Shown here piece by piece: positions 5,537 to 5,627 of a DNA stretch of 5,627 nt. The stretch spans positions 1 through 5,627 of the forward strand of contig JAISPH010000134.1 in the NCBI GenBank assembly GCA_031275035.1. The letters run 5' to 3'. This stretch comes from Treponema sp. Its GTDB lineage: Bacteria > Spirochaetota > Spirochaetia > Treponematales > Breznakiellaceae. Each line of letters opens with the position of its first letter. Positions within the stretch are counted from its first letter, which is position 1. The position numbers were made by a program, and so were the translations under genes. The notes beneath the pieces were generated by a model that made no database searches, was not told the DNA's origin, and saw only the letters and a list, made by a program, of their open reading frames with translations.

Positions 5537-5565
5537 TTGACAAATCCCGCCGCGGGATCTACCCT
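5537..5565 (+). promoter_or_regulatory. Sigma70-like promoter for a gene beyond the window
   Basis: TTGACA (5537-5542, perfect -35) is 17 bp from TACCCT (5560-5565), which keeps the T, A and final T of the -10. Transcription would start near 5572. The promoter immediately follows the palindrome array and points to a gene beginning after 5627. Confidence 0.55.
5544..5558. promoter_or_regulatory. Operator-like palindrome in the promoter spacer
   Basis: ATCCCG (5544-5549) and CGGGAT (5553-5558) are perfect inverted arms around CCG. They fill nearly the whole space between the -35 and -10 hexamers, where a bound repressor would block RNA polymerase. The regulator is not visible in this window. 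Confidence 0.45.
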
Positions 5566-5575
5566 GTTAACACGT

Positions 5576-5626
5576 AACGGCTCCGGCCTTTAAGGCGGAA
5601 AGAGCCGTTGCCGCAGACCGTAACGG
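5576..5626 (+). promoter_or_regulatory. Leader with two competing hairpins
   Basis: AACGGCTC (5576-5583) pairs perfectly with GAGCCGTT (5602-5609), with an inner GCCT/AGGC stem (5586-5589 with 5593-5596). CCGTT (5605-5609) can instead pair with AACGG (5622-5626). The two pairings exclude each other, as in attenuators and riboswitch expression platforms. I do not recognise a known riboswitch class, and the window ends before any start codon. Confidence 0.4.
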
Positions 5627-5627
5627 A

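Noticed and set aside
5009..5577. Open frames across the array with repeats such as VLRIYRP or DIYAIRLY
   Set aside because: The apparent peptide repeats come from the DNA repeat. The period varies between 35, 36, 37, 41 and 44 bp, so no frame is maintained, and there is no ribosome binding site.

Overview
The window is GC-rich by eye. It holds three protein genes, a patterned repeat region and the start of a further transcription unit. The organism cannot be named from it. The codon use and protein types would suit a spirochaete of the Treponema group, but that is a weak guess.

Layout: (1) Positions 1-645 (+) are the 3' two thirds of a 6-phosphofructokinase gene whose start lies outside the window. 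(2) Positions 646-776 separate two convergent genes and hold a long, nested GC-rich hairpin. (3) Positions 777-3149 (-) encode a 790-residue protein in which a complete bacterial-type GatB (cradle, zinc knuckle and YqeY-like tail) runs directly into a complete GatD/type I asparaginase domain. Key catalytic residues of both halves are replaced, so it looks like a double pseudoenzyme derived from the tRNA-dependent amidotransferase machinery. This is the most interesting item. (4) Positions 3150-3498 are the divergent intergenic region, with inverted repeats, a terminator-like hairpin, a sigma70-like promoter, a short direct repeat and a strong ribosome binding site. (5) Positions 3499-4923 (+) encode a cytoplasmic six-hairpin (alpha/alpha)6 glycosidase of the GH63/GH37 (MGH1-like) type, starting at TTG. 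(6) Positions 4950-5523 are an array of 15 short palindromes (13 in one orientation, 2 variants reversed) spaced mostly 35-37 bp apart, with C-rich spacers and signs of growth by block duplication. (7) Positions 5537-5627 hold a promoter-like sequence with a perfect -35 hexamer, a palindrome filling its spacer, and a leader able to form two competing hairpins. The gene it would drive lies beyond the window.

The genes do not form an obvious pathway or operon. Phosphofructokinase and the glycosidase both belong to sugar metabolism but are separated by the oppositely oriented GatB-GatD gene. Family assignments rest on motif recognition by eye. Residue correspondences use E. coli PfkA, E. coli AnsB and Bacillus/Staphylococcus GatB sequences from memory and should be confirmed by alignment.
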